From Trichoplax adhaerens (Eukaryota > Placozoa > Uniplacotomia > Trichoplacea > Trichoplacidae), in NCBI RefSeq assembly GCF_000150275.1, contig NW_002060946.1, forward strand, positions 5,846,667-5,910,666: 64,000 bases of DNA. The letters run 5' to 3'. Below the pieces are notes generated by a model. The model was not told the DNA's origin, did no database searches, and saw only the letters and a program-made list of their open reading frames with translations. The position numbers and the translations under genes were made by a program. Of this stretch, positions 1 through 21,600 are shown in pieces (the first letter of the stretch is position 1; the number at the start of each line of letters is the position of its first letter).

Positions 1-1421
1 ATGAGTGAATAATATGCAATGCCAAGACTGCACGATACTGTACTATATCCTGTATACATATAAATCGGAAATAGCTTTCAAAATAAGGGTTGGTTATGAA
101 AGGAATATCATATATCATGATGATGCACTATCAAGTTCTAGCAAGATTGTTGTTGTACATGAATTCAAGCGCATGAACAAACGAGTTTTCTACTTTGGAA
201 AGAAATGGCACGAAATTGTTTCGTAGAAGGCAGGCATAGTGCTGAATTTGTGATCTACCACTGTACGAAACTCTTATACTTGACCAATTTCGTAATATAG
301 ACCGTAACATAGACACATACAGAATGCAATACTAGGCACTGGAGATTACGCCAATTGACTGATCATCACGGTGACTATTTGAAGATATCCAATACTGTAA
401 TGTGCATCATTTTCTTATATGGAGAACTTGGACAAATGGATACAGCTAGCATAGCTGATGACTTGCACAGTTCGCAGTATCAGTGAAAGACGTATTTTAT
501 TCAATTGAAGCAAATGTAATAAAGTATCTCACTATAACTATCTTGGTCAAATTGTATTTTCCATGATGCTTTTATGACAAGGTTTTAGGAATAGTAGAGT
601 AATAATTAATTATTACAAGAATCTAGTCTAAAATACGCAATTCCGAGCTCAAAGTGAAGCGAAGTCTTTTCTCTCTCCATGAGCTCATCTTTGCATCTTT
701 TATATATATCTGTATTTCGTTCAATCCATTTATGACAACTTGATTAATCTTCAATCAGACATTAAGTCATCAAACAAAAATAATATCCCCACTACTTTTC
801 TCCAATAGTACATCGTTATCTTCTACAACCTAAATCATTCTACCGAAGATGTTATTACTCTTCTGTTAACGTCTAGCCTCTTTCCCTGAAGGGCATCTTA
901 ACAACTACAGCGTTTCTAGCCACATAAATCTTGTACCATAATTAGTCCATCGGCCAATATTAGTCATCCACAATTTCTAATATACTGTATTAGTTAGCAA
1001 TCATCTATTAGCTTCACCAGAATATCGATTCAGAATCACTTAACCATATCAAATAGCGCTATCCTTATAACCCAATATGGGTGCATCACTGCAACAAAGT
1101 ATCATGACCTAGAATCGTCTGCGCGAGTAAAAATCACTCACACCGCATAGCATGTGGGCTTCGCTAATGTCCATAATCGCTGATTGACTGTGACAATTGT
1201 GACTTAACAGCGGTAGCAGTGAATCAATATGGGTTGAGTGATGAGTAGTCCCTGCTCATCGTTACTAAAGAAGAAATTGCGACTTGAATAGCCTAGCATA
1301 AAGGCTGAATAAATTGATTAAAATTTATTGATGATAATTCCTTCAGTACTGTATCATAATTTGACATCATTGGTATTCCACAAGAGTGCCTAAAAGCCTT
1401 GTGACTTCAGCGCATTGACCA
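1..1421. other. Intergenic stretch, no gene seen
   Basis: AT-rich sequence with scattered short open frames only. I could not chain any of them through splice sites, and codon usage looks random. The two short overlapping frames near positions 5-316 lie on opposite strands and carry no recognisable protein motif. Confidence 0.5.
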
Positions 1422-2205
1422 GCACTTGCACGCTAATCTGCAAAATGGCTGAAATGAGTTGACTGACTGGAGTGCAATGTAAAATGTGTCTTAAGACAGT
1501 GATAGTGCTGTAATGTAGAAGCATAGGAGCAAACAATTTAATAGCAATACAGTAGAAAAAGTCAATCACTGACTTGCTAATCTGCAAAATGGCTGAAATG
1601 TGCTCACCGACTAGAGTGCAATGTAAAATGTGTCTTAAGACAGTGATAGTGCTGTAATGTAGAAGCATAGGAGCAAACAATTTAATAGCAATACAGTAGA
1701 AAAAGTCAATCACAGACTTGCACTTGCACGCTAATCTGCAAAATGGCTGAAATGAGCTCACTGACTAGAGTGCAATGTAAAATGTGTATTTGGACAGGGA
1801 CAGTGGTCTAATGTTTCTCAAGAAGCATAGGAACAAACAATTTAATGGCAATATCGTTACACCTGTCGAAGGTTTGGTTTGCACTTGCACCCTAATCTGC
1901 AAAATGGCTGAAATGAGCTCACTGACTAGAGTGCAATGTAAAATGTGTATTTGGACAGGGACAGTGGTCTAATGTTTCTCAAGAAGCATAGGAACAAACA
2001 ACTTAATGGCAATATAGTAGAAAAAGTCAATCACTGGCTTGCACTTGCACCCTAATCTGCAAAATGGCTGAAATGTGCTCACCGACTAGAGTGCAATGTG
2101 AAATGTTCATTACGACAGTGATAGTGCTGTAATGTACTGTAGAAGCATAGGAGCAAACAATTTATTAATAGCAATACAGTAGAAGAAGTCAATCAATCAC
2201 TGACG
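1422..2205. repeat. Five-copy tandem repeat, ~144-161 bp unit
   Basis: Five head-to-tail copies share the core CTAATCTGCAAAATGGCTGA, starting at 1433, 1577, 1731, 1892 and 2052 (periods 144, 154, 161, 160). Each unit continues with a GAGTGCAATGTAAAATG block, a block with AGAAGCATAGGA and ACAAACAA, and ends near AGTCAATCACTG. Copies 3 and 4 share private variants (TTTGGACAGGGACAGTGGTC), so they look like the most recent duplication. Open frames crossing the array are by-products of the repeat, not genes. Confidence 0.95.
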
Positions 2206-2435
2206 TCATCAGAGCAGAGTCCACAAGTCGTACCGGGCGCTGTTGTTATCGGTCTTATTTTTACTCGATGATCTCATCGTTCGGTTTGAAGCGACGAGGG
2301 TTACACAAGGATTAAGCCGTGGTGCACGTACATACTGTACGTATCATTTTACACGTACCACCAAAGGCATACTGATCATACTTTCTCTTCGATTGCATTG
2401 TTTGATCAGGCATGAAACAATCATCCTTAGCTTAT

Positions 2436-2693
2436 TGTACAGTGTACAGTATTGTTACCAGGTACAATAGAGTACATTGTACAGTACAGCACACAGCTCA
2501 ACCATCACCAACGGATAGCGTTCAATGTTCATACTACACGTTACACTCGCTTCGTATCCATGGAGTTGAATCACAATGTCAACAACGGTTCAACTGGGTT
2601 CACCCATCTAATACACACGGTGTACTGTACACTGTACAGTACTGTACAGGATCAATGCTAAGTAGAGTACTGTACTGTACAGTATAAACATAC
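2436..2693. repeat. Cluster of GTAC / ACAGTACTGT palindromes
   Basis: A 260-bp stretch packed with TGTAC, TACTGTAC and GTACAGTAC words that can form many alternative short hairpins. The densest parts are at about 2436-2485 and 2622-2685. Similar clusters occur at 18905-18940, 30364-30465 and 30680-30856. This one ends directly at a TATA-like sequence. Confidence 0.85.
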
Positions 2694-2695
2694 TG

Positions 2696-2704
2696 TATAA
2701 ATAG
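2696..2704 (+). promoter_or_regulatory. TATA box (TATAAATAG)
   Basis: TATAAATAG lies just after the GTAC-palindrome cluster, about 25-30 bp before a GC-richer stretch (from about 2727) that ends in a good splice donor. A second TATAAA lies at 2683. The arrangement fits a promoter for the downstream plus-strand beta-trefoil gene. It is positional inference only; no transcript evidence is available. Confidence 0.45.
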
Positions 2705-2726
2705 CGGAACGTTTCGGACCGGCATC

Positions 2727-2826
2727 TGCTATTGCGGAACACGTTTGACTCGTGCACGTCACACACCCCCTGTGTCAACCCCTACCTCAATCTCACGTTT
2801 GATTTGCCTTTGCCATCATCAGTTCA
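2727..2826 (+). other. Possible 5' UTR exon of the beta-trefoil gene
   Basis: GC-richer than its surroundings. It ends in TTCAG followed by GTAAGC (donor at 2827) and starts about 30 bp after the TATA box. The first coding exon downstream has its own acceptor (TTTCATAG before 4344) only 11 bp ahead of the ATG, so an upstream non-coding exon is expected. The 5' end is a guess from TATA spacing. Confidence 0.35.
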
Positions 2827-3429
2827 GGTAAGCAAAATGATGATAGTCGATCCAATATTGTCATGTATTACTTGATAAGTCATGATTGGGTCCATTTCCA
2901 GCGTCAGTCATTCAGCATGACCATCACGATGGCCCAATGTCCAACGACTGTACGTATAGTCGCTGCAAAGGGTAAAAAAATGGTTTAAAAAGGGCATTGG
3001 AGTATCGAAAAAGGCATCCATCAATCTTTGAATTAAAAGCAATAGGGCATCTGCTAGTCATGATGATGTGCTGATTGTAGACCTGAGAAAGGTTAACACG
3101 CAAAACTCGACTAAATGGAAGTTGATCTAACATTCATGATCTAATCTTCATGCAGATTAATGCAATTCAGTTGGATTAATCCTTTACTGCCGCCCTTCCA
3201 ACCTTTTTCCGCTCATGATTACCTCGATCGAACTTTAATGCAAGTTATCATTACCAGTCATAGCGCGTCATAGTCTTATCTTCCTTTAGTACAGTAGATA
3301 GACTATCCATGTCAAGCAGGCTTACTCAATCAACAAGATGGGAATGGCCAACGTGGCCTCTTTCTGTCGCCTTGTCAGAAATCTTGACCTTGACATGAGC
3401 CAAAACCCATTGGACTTTGTGAATTCAAA

Positions 3430-4175
3430 TCGGCTTTGGTATCATGTCGTATAGTACTGTAAACAGTTTCAGCAATCGCACTGCATCATGCGGATTATCA
3501 TTCGTGATTAGAACAATCTACAATTTCGTAGCGTGTAGGCTACATTAGCAGTAGAGATAATTACGTTAATTAAATTCACAATGTTGACGAGTCAAATACG
3601 ATCGCTATGGAATATCAATGCTCCTCCATACTGTGCTACTTACATCATTGCTAGCTAGCAGTCCAATTAAATGGACTATTTCATAAAATGGCGTCATATC
3701 ATTGGTTGTCGAGCGATTCAAGCATCCTTGTCTTGATCGAATTACATTATGGCAAATAGAAATCAGTGCTATTCAACCTGTCGATAGCTAAACGCTTGCT
3801 GTACTAAATTCATATCATTACTGTAAACTCTGTGAGCAATCACACTGCACTGTGCAGAAGGTGTAATCTACAGTTTCGTCGTGCACAAACTACATCAGCC
3901 ATCAGACAATTACGGTAATTCAATTCGCTAGGTTGGCGAATCAAGTACTATCACTATAGAATATTGATCCTCCTCCATACTGTGCTGCATAGACTATTGC
4001 TAGACAGGAGAGTAAATTGTCATTGATTCATGAATTCATTATCAAGTGTTGCAGACATACTCGTATGCTTATCTTTGCAAACGCATTATGGAAAAAAGAA
4101 TTTAGTGTCGAACCTGTAGAGGTTAAAGGACCACTTGTATGTAGTTAAACGGTAGTGATTGTTTGCTGTACTGAA
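3430..4175. repeat. Diverged tandem duplication, ~345 bp period
   Basis: Two copies run in the same order. Each begins with ACTGTAAAC, then a GCAATC..CACTGCA block, an AATCTAC block and CTCCTCCATA (3621 and 3970). Each ends with CATTATGG..AAAT/GAAT..AACCTGT (about 3744 and 4084) and TTGCTGTACT. No coding potential was seen. It lies inside the proposed first intron of the beta-trefoil gene. Confidence 0.7.
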
Positions 4176-4354
4176 TATCGTCTGACGATCCCGCTACACA
4201 AAGTAGAATAACGGCCATCACAACATTTTTGGGTGCTGGTGTTCGCCATCGTTCTATACCAGACATTGTAAAATCCTTCTTGTCAATGGTGATGGAATAC
4301 ACAACTTCGTAACTTATCTAATATCTTATTTTCTATTTCATAGATCCTCCGACA

Positions 4355-6745
4355 ATGAACTTCCAATTTGATGTTAATGGTGTTTACGCCTTCAGAGGCC
4401 ATAATGGCCAATACGTTACGCGATACTGTCGTAATAATTTACAAAACTTGGAAGCGTGTAAACCCCAAGTGGATCAGTTTTGCCGGTATGTTGTACGCTA
4501 CATTTACTGCTAGATAGGATCATAAAATAGAATTGAATACATATTTACCTACAATCGGTAGGAAATAAATAGAAAAACATTGCATTTAGGTCTTAAGTAA
4601 AAATGATCTTTTTGTTTGTCTCATTGTACTTACACCAGTTATATCATTAGTGTCTTGTATTCAGTATAAGAAATACAGTACTGGTGAATTTAATTGATAT
4701 TGCTTACCGCTACTATCCATTTAGAATTCATTGTGTGTACGCCTTATAACGGTCAATCATCACCGATGCATAAAACTAGCGGTAGCTTACGTCAACATAT
4801 AAATAGCTCGTTAAATTAAAGTCTTTAGCTGTATTATCCTAATTGTGTCCTGTATAGTGCTTATTACCGAGCGTTAATAAGCTTTCATAAATCAGTGATT
4901 GCTTAACATTTAAACACACCGTAAATACATACTTAATAAACTTCATAAAACAGTGATTATTGCTTAACATTTAAATACGCCGTAAATACATGATTAATAA
5001 GCTTAATAAATCAGTGATTATTGCTTAACAAATACACCGTAAATACATTACTAATAAACATAAAATAAATTAGTGATTATTACTTAACAAATACACCGTA
5101 AACACACTAAGATGTATAAATTCAATTCAATTGCAGTAAAGCATACCTGTATTACTACTAGGTTTCAATACGATATTTTTACCTTAAAATTAAAATTAGA
5201 ATAATGCGAATTTGTGATCATAGATTCGTAGTGTTTGAATAATCAATTATGTATGTATACGCCTTTGCTTTCATAGTATTCATTCCTATAAAAATGCTAA
5301 TTTTATTTGTGATAGTAGATATTTTTGTACGATAATCATATCATTCGAATCCAAATTTGGCTTTTCATACGATGACAGCGAATTTAACCTTCAATAAGAA
5401 AAGATTTTTAAACGGCCAAAACACCTACATTACCCAACAGGTCATCTTATACCATTGACAGCTAATCTTGTTATTGTTAGGTTCAAACCATCCGCTAGAG
5501 TTTTGCCAGGAGGTCAAGTTGTGTACGGTTTCATGGCTGACAATAACCGTCACTGGTGTGCCGTTAACCGCAATGGCGTCGTTAAGGTGGAATGCGACCA
5601 AGGAGAAATTACCCCTTACTGCTTCTTTGGTATCCAAGTTGGACAGGTTAGCTTACAATCAATACACACAACATTCTGATTGCAGAAGATGCAGAATGTT
5701 AAACAGTTCTATTATGGAATACTTTGTAATGAGATTAAGAATAAGTTTATTTTCCTATTTTTCTGTGATGGCTTGATTTGGGAAATAAATAGAACTTTGG
5801 TAGCTATGTACAGGTGGCTTTAACTAGTGGTGGAAGATACGTCAGCTTATTCACGCGCAACGAATATCAGTATGCATTGGAAGTCGCCAAAGATGTCCCA
5901 GATGAATGGTGTTGGTTGCAAGTATTTCGCGTTGGTAAGGAGATACTAAAATCTGATAATACCGTCACTTTTTCTATCCTCATACTAGGAATAATGTATT
6001 AACGATGACTGAAAGCCATACATCATAATTTTATTTAATATCATAACTCAATCCGACACGAAAGTTGCACATTTTACCTAAATATATCTTACATGTGTAT
6101 GTACTATATACTGTATAGATCGCGCCATCAGTATGCCACCTCAGTTGCATCAGCAATATGACTTTACCTTTGATCCAAATCGCACATACACATTGAAAGG
6201 CAATAACGGCCAATTTTTGACAAGATTTCACAGAAACGGTATGGACAACGTAGAAGCCTGTAAATCGAATCCAGATCAATTCTGCTGCTTCCGCTTCAGC
6301 ACATTTCATACATCAGATGGACGCAAAAAAGTAGCAATGCTAGCAGACAATCAGAAATACCTAACCGTATATAATAGAAATGGCGTCCGCAAAATCGAAT
6401 GCTGCAAGGGTGAATTGGATCATTTCTGCTTATTTGATGTCCAGGTTTGCCAATACTTTGTTGCTAAAATTTTCTTTACATTGGTACACTTTTTACTTGA
6501 ACAAATTAGTTATTTGGCATATTATGCTTAATTCAGTCGTGCAAGAGAAAGCGTAATATTTAAAACGAGAAATTTTTAATTAAAATTGCTAGGCCCAATC
6601 GACGTGGGGAAATACTGCACGGATAGCTTTCGTTCACGACGGTCAGTACTTGACATTGTACACTCGTGAAGGTGTTCAATACCAATGGGAATCTTGCAAG
6701 CCTATGGCTGATGAATGGTGCTGGTATACTTTGCAATGGAATTAA
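4355..6745 (+). CDS. Two-domain beta-trefoil (fascin-like) protein
   Basis: Exons 4355-4485, 5481-5646, 5814-5934, 6119-6444 and 6593-6745 join in frame to 298 aa and end at TAA. Six repeats of about 45 residues form two trefoils (about 1-140 and 150-298). Each repeat follows the pattern NG-Q-Y/F-hydrophobic, an N/G turn, then E-x-C and a closing D-x-F/W-C. Examples are GHNGQYVTRY, NRNGVVKVEC and PDEWCWLQV in the first domain, and NNGQFLTRF, NRNGVRKIEC and ADEWCW in the second. This is the fold of fascins and related actin-bundling or sugar-binding proteins, but one domain pair is half the length of a four-trefoil fascin. No signal peptide is visible, so a cytoplasmic role is likely. The repeat 2/3 junction carries a phase-0 intron in both domains. 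The start ATG lies 11 bp after an acceptor. Actin bundling versus lectin-like binding cannot be decided from the sequence. Confidence 0.8.
4874..5108. repeat. Four-copy ~60-bp tandem repeat in an intron
   Basis: CTTAACA anchors recur at 4902, 4963, 5024 and 5083 (periods 61, 61, 59). Each unit reads TCAGTGATT(ATTG)CTTAACA, then ACACCGTAAATACAT, then TAATAAAC. The array accounts for much of the unusually long 995-bp intron 4486-5480, while the gene's other coding introns are under 200 bp. Confidence 0.92.
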
Positions 6746-8434
6746 CTATTGCATAATGCTTAGCAACTGCTTATTTGTAGCTTCTATAGGTATAACTGTA
6801 CATCTTTCATTTTTAACCAATATAAAAGGTTGTAATCCAGTAACTATATCGACTTTGATTTCGGGAATAGTGTTAGCCTTAGAAAGACCTTACTCAAATT
6901 AGACTTGAAGTCAATTATAGAATTGAATTTTCTAAATAAATCATTAGATCTTTCGAAAAATTCAGAAGTCAATACTTAGAAGTCACTGTCTGTATATTGA
7001 TAGTGATTATGTCGAAAATATCGGCGTTAGCATAGTAAAGTTTACTATCCGGCCGAATTTTCCCTCTATCTAAATTAAACTAACTTCTAGCAAGTGCTAT
7101 ACTAAATCGATATGGTAGTTATGCCTTAAAGCAGTGTAGCATTTTTCGTGATGTCTTACACAAAATTCTACGTAGAAATAAACTATCAACAATCCTCGTT
7201 GCAACTACTATTGTCGTATTATGTTTATCTGATGTCTATTCTAACAACGATTCCTATTGATGGTTATTATTGTAATACCAGTTAATCTGTCTTTACGTGG
7301 CTTATCTAGCAATAATTAAGTGGCCGACTATCAGTAATGGTACGCTGCACCGACAGAGACGTTTTAATTTCGTTGATGCAATCAAATTATGGCTGACAAG
7401 CTCTTCTAATACTTTTATTTATTGCATGCATGATTAAAATCGGCAGCTGTTTCTAATTCCCGTACAATCAGAGCAACGAGTTACAAAAAGTAACTCAGAT
7501 AAAGCATTTATGGGCTATTTCCATTCTAATTAGGTATCAAATTCGACAATACGTCGAATCAGAATAATTTATCTCTTTAGCTTGAAATGTCGTGATAAGT
7601 AAACATACACATGTATAAAATCAGTGAATTTATTGTTTATTTCCACGAATTTTCAAGGCATGATATTAGCTAAAATTGTCGTCGAGATGTGTTTCAATAG
7701 CTGTAAGTCATCTTTCTTATGCTTGCTATTTAGAAAATTAGAAATACAGCATACATAATTTATTTTTACAAGTTACAGATCGCCAGCTATGATTGGATTC
7801 ATAGTCAAACTGAGTTACCTATATTAATAGTAACAGGAAGTAGAATAATGCAAATTTTAAATAATATTATTTTTATGACATATTACTACGAAATTATTTG
7901 CTAGTTTAGTCTACTATAGTAATATTCTCAGGATTAGAGTGCGAAAAAATTTTACAAGTTATTGGTTTGTCACTGACATTATGATAAAACTATAATTTGA
8001 TACATGGCCTATAAAATTTTTCAGTAGCAACAAATTTACACTATAGTTCCGTAGGAATAACATTAGCTTATTCACCGTGGAAAAAATTAGTACCATCGAT
8101 TGGATTAGCTAACAAAGATTATTCATTCATACAAGAGATCTTTGAATATGAGTCTGTCGTTTATGGATCCTGAGTTGATGAATGATTTCTTGTCATACGT
8201 ACAATCAATAAATTTAAGCACATTATTGATGAGATAGTAACCACAAGTTAGGGGATAGTTTTATTCTCGAGTTGTTCCAGGATTTGCTACCGTGTCCTGG
8301 TATCGCCTAAAATACATGAGTTATCTAATTAATCAATATTTGGTAACACCAAGACTATAATATTATCCCCTACTCGTATTAAAAAATAAACTACTCAGGG
8401 CAATACAAGTATATTCACCATAATCTTTACTGAC
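6746..8434. other. Intergenic between convergent genes
   Basis: This is the space between the 3' ends of the beta-trefoil gene and the coiled-coil gene. A polyadenylation-type AATAAA lies near 6934. I saw no exon with flanking splice sites on either strand and no clear repeat. Confidence 0.5.
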
Positions 8435-16889
<8,455 letters not shown>

Positions 16890-17640
16890 CCTTTACCAGA
16901 TCATAATTGACTCTAGTAATAATATCCAATAATCATGCATTAAAATCTGCCCTAACTTATATAATACTTACTATATATTTATCCTACATGTTTGCAATTC
17001 ATTACCGTTAACAGCTGGCTACAGGTTTTGCAACTGCACTTAATAAGCAATGCGATCGTACATATTGAAATTTAGCAAATAAATTGTATTGCTACCTCTT
17101 TGACTGAAGCAATTTAATATTCATAAATCACACTTGCTACTAAAATAACGCAATTATAAACAGCTATGCAAAGGAAATATTTTAAAATTTACTATTAGCA
17201 AATCACACTTCGTCCTTAAATGACGCAATTAGAATAAAATCAACGGACAAAGTATAGCAAATGCTTGAGCGATAATATTTGATTGAAGGTCAGATTATGA
17301 TCTTAAGTTGCATATTTATCTATAGATGTGGCATAGAAGATGAGATAGAGTCGTACATAGTATCATGGAGATAGGTTATAATTTTGCTGGTCAGCTTGAT
17401 CAATAAATTATTTTCGGTCTAGCCATAATATTGGAACAGCGCGCCAATTTTGGTTGCAATGGTTACGTCTATATTGGGATTGCATTAGTACTGTAGGGTT
17501 GTATCGTATACAGTATATTAAATCCGTAGACGTTGTATAGACGAAAGGATTTCTTCAATGTATTTGTAGATAATGGACCAAAGTTCTATACTAATCCTCT
17601 AGTTAGTGCTCCAAACATGCATATTTTAACCAACTGTACT
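16890..17640. other. Upstream region of the coiled-coil gene, no gene
   Basis: AT-rich with stop codons in all frames. It should hold the promoter of the minus-strand coiled-coil gene whose ATG is at 16889-16887, but I see no clear TATA box or other named element. Confidence 0.4.
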
Positions 17641-18260
17641 TGATTTGGTAGTGTGCAAAATAGATTGTCATGCCTAGGCGTCTCTTGTAGTATTACAGAC
17701 ATAATATTAACAGGAGGAAAGGGGTGACAGTTCCTTCTACACAAGCCTATTGTACCATGTAATACTTAGTAATGCATTACTTTCAGTGACATTTTATCGC
17801 AGAGTAGGGACAATATCAGCTTCGATCTTTTTGAACCAACTGTGTGCAAAATAAGCGTCGCACTTAAATCTTCTTTTCTTTTAGTTGTCGACAGAAAATC
17901 ACCACAATATAGATCTACATGAGCGGAAGGGGTGACAGTTCATTTTACGCAATATTGCTTAACTTGTTCCATACCGAGTGCAGTCCTACACTGTTGTAGT
18001 CCTTTTCCTCTCCGTTGCACTTCAATATGTCGTAAGTATGCTTAGGATATGTATGCTTTCAACACATGTAGGAGGAAGATTGAAACTACAGTAAGTATCG
18101 ATATTTCTGCACTTGAAATATACCTCCTTTCTAGCGTCCATTTTGTAGTGTGCAAAATAAATTTCGCACTCAGATCTTATGTCCTATAACAGTAGATAAT
18201 GATATACTGCCCATCTATCTACTGTATGAGGAACAGCAGCGACAGCTTATTTTACACAAA
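17640..18260. repeat. Three diverged copies of a promoter-like module
   Basis: GTGTGCAAAAT occurs at 17651, 17842 and 18148. It is followed 73-91 bp later by GTGACAGTTCCTTCTAC, GTGACAGTTCATTTTAC and GCGACAGCTTATTTTAC (17724, 17932, 18239). Each second block is preceded by a GAGGAA/GCGGAAGGGG purine run. Spacing inside the module is kept better than spacing between copies. It lies about 400 bp before the IRC3-like ATG. Confidence 0.75.
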
Positions 18261-18642
18261 TGCAAGTAAATTGCCCCATATGGAGTGATATAGCCCACTC
18301 GAAGTGAATTCTACTGTACTATGGCTTCATCGGACTATTCTAGGTCTGGTTCTACGCTACTAGCTCATACAAAGTCTATATAGTGGATTAGTAATGGCGA
18401 TCGCGTAGGCGTCTAATGATGAATGAAAAAGCTTCAGACGGACGGGAATGCTGACAGCTGCCAAAGAGCTCAGCTCAAGACTTTGTTGCATTAGAAGGGC
18501 TGAAGTTGTTGCAAAGTTTGAGCTGTCGCTACTCCAGGATGGAATAAGGAGGTTTGCAAAAGTATCTTTATAAAGGTGTCCTCGATGATGCTTTTAAATT
18601 TACACTATTGATGACCTCAGCTAGTATTTGGAATCAAATAGG

Positions 18643-21600
18643 ATGATGATAACCTCAGCATTTTTATTTCGTCATTTGCGAGTACAAAAAATCCACATTG
18701 GGAGTCGATCCATCCGTTATTATTGCAATCTCGTAATCGATCGCACTGAAGATTACAAGCATGGAAGAGAAAGTATTATCAAGTCGATAAGACCGTACCA
18801 GCAAGACTGTATTCAAACGTGCTTGGAGCTATTTGCAAATGGTTCGAGATCACAAGTTGTTTCCTTACCTGTCGGTAGTGGAAAAACGGTATGCATATTG
18901 GATACCTACTGTATATACAGTACACTGTATAGTGGACAGTATCTGTGCCATACGTATCCTTAACTCTAGCAATGAAAATCAACAATTGAACATGATATCC
19001 TCTATAATAATAAGTAAAATGAAATAGCAGTCTTCTTAATTGAAGTTAAGGTTATATTAAATAGGAGCTGTTACGATCTATTCACTAAGCCAATTTTTTT
19101 AATTTTTGTGAAGCTAATGTTATAAGCAGTTCTCGTCTTGGACTACTGTATACGATGATCATGATCATTTTTTGGTAAACATTTACAGGTCATTTTTTCT
19201 CATTTAATCGGTCAAGTACCGTCTCCAAATGCAACAACTAATAAAGTATTAGTTCTAGCGCACCGAGAAGAGCTCATTGATCAAGCCTATCGCCATTTAT
19301 GCTCTTCTCTACCTCAAAAGGTTAGTAGAGTATGATTGCTTTGGTATCTCTCTGCAGTCCAGTGCTTCCAAATACGATCATGATAATGGCTTATTCACGG
19401 TGAATACTAGAGCGTAGATATTGAACAAGGTAAAAGACAGGCATCGCCAGACGCTGATGTGGTAGTGGCTAGTGTTCCTACCCTTGGACGCAAATATAGC
19501 TCCAGGATCGAACGATTTGACCCAAATCAGTTTAAATTAATTGTTATTGACGAGGTGTGCTATATCCTTTAGCCAGAGTTGTCTCTGGAACAGCAATAAT
19601 GTTACTTTATTACCTATAGTTACGATACAAGATATATATTCTTTTTGATATATAGGCTCACCATTCTAGCGCGACATCGTATTTGCGAGTGCTGGGTCAC
19701 TTTAATGCTTTACTCAATGATGAAACGCTCCCAATCAAGAACAAAGATGGAACGAGATCAGATATCTTGGTTTGGGGATGTACTGGTACACTTCAAAGAA
19801 GTGATGGTGTCGGTTTTGGCAATGTCTATGAACAAGTTTCTTATTCTAGGACTTTGTTTCAAATGTGGGAAGAAAAATGGTGAGGAGTTTTTTCTATATG
19901 ATGCTACTTTATCCTTTAATTTTGCAATAATATCTATAAATTTATTGATTAATTAATATCCATGGTTCTTCACTCCACGGGATTAAAAAAACTCGGAACA
20001 TAATAATCATTACAGCAGTTGTACAGCCAATCCGAATATTTTTAGAATTTTTTCTGCTAAACTATTTTTTAGGCTCGCTCCTATTAACGCTTACTCAATC
20101 CACACTGATGCAGATCTATCCAAAGTCGCTAAAAATCAGTTTGATTTTGTCGTATCTCAACTTGTTAAGCAAATAAATACCCCCGAACGGAATAATACCA
20201 TTGTTAAAGCATGGTTGAATCATAAAGGTGCCTAAATTTTTTTGTCTTGGCTGAGATTAGCCGAGATTTAAACGTATGTAGAGTTTACAATTGAACTTTA
20301 AACACTTACTGTTTGCCTTATGGTATCTCTTGTACATTAGATAACTTCAAATCGACATTGGTATTTTCTGCTAATCGGCAGCATGCAAAAGATCTTACTG
20401 AGGTAGAAGGAATGATTTTAACTTGCTTCACTAATGAAATTTTATACGAGTTTAATGGATCATAGTGGATGTTAATGCTTAGTGCTTATCTTCGCTGCTA
20501 TTTATATAACATACGTACGACTCTTATATGTAGGCGTTTCGGTTATCGGGAAAAGAGGCTCATCTAGTGGACGGCCAGACACCTTCAGATGATAGAGCTG
20601 AATTAGTAAGCAATTTTAAGGAACAAAAATTTCCAGTCATGATAAACTGTGGTAAGAATCGTATCAGCTAAGAAAAGATAATTTAGAATCCGTAATGTAT
20701 TTTTGATATTATTGCTATATTTATATTAATAAAGACATTCATTGTATATTTGATATTTCAGGAGTGTTTACAGAAGGAACTGATATACCTTGCATTGATT
20801 GCATAATTCTAGCACGTCCTACGCGAAGTTCAACACTCTTTCAGCAGGTAGAATGATTTATGTGATGCAGATTTGTTGCTAAGAACCCGTTGAATACCTA
20901 TTGAAACACTATCGTTGTTACAGATGGTTGGCCGTGGCCTTCGAACATTTCCTGACAAGGAATACTGCACAGTCTTTGACTGTTTTGATAACTTTTCGGG
21001 TTGCGATATAGTAACACTACCTTCTCTAGTAGGATTGCCGCCAAATTTTAACTGCGAAGGTTTGTCTATAATATCACTGAGGTACATGATTTTGCAACGT
21101 AATCATGTCGATCAGGTACCTCAATGTTGGGATCCCTTAAAGCTTGGTTATTTATTTTTGGAAATTTTTAATGAGCTCTGAGTTTTTCTGATAGGGCAAG
21201 ATCTCGTAAAAGTTCACCATGAAATGCAGAGTCTGAGTGAAAATAATACTGATTGCTACCATGCCTCATCCTTAAGTGAAGCTCGCGAAATGTCCAAAGA
21301 AAGCGTAATGGGTGAGTGCGTTTAATCGGAAACATATGCATCCGTAAGTTGTATTGTGTGATGAAAGGTTCTCAGTATCTAATTCAATAATAACTTCAAT
21401 TAGGTCATTCGATTGACTATCCGACTAACAGTGAAATTGACCCAGCCATGTGGAATCACACCAATTCTTCTGAACCTAAAATATCACCGATATTATTTGA
21501 TAATAAAGAGATTAATAAAGTTCATTATACGATGTGGCGGAAATTCTACATGCAAATTAGAAAAGATTCTGTTTGGGGTCTATCCCTCAACAAAAACAGC

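Noticed and set aside
2243-2687. Three overlapping plus-strand open frames
   Set aside because: They arise from the GTAC-palindrome repeat; composition is driven by the repeat and no splice or homology support exists.
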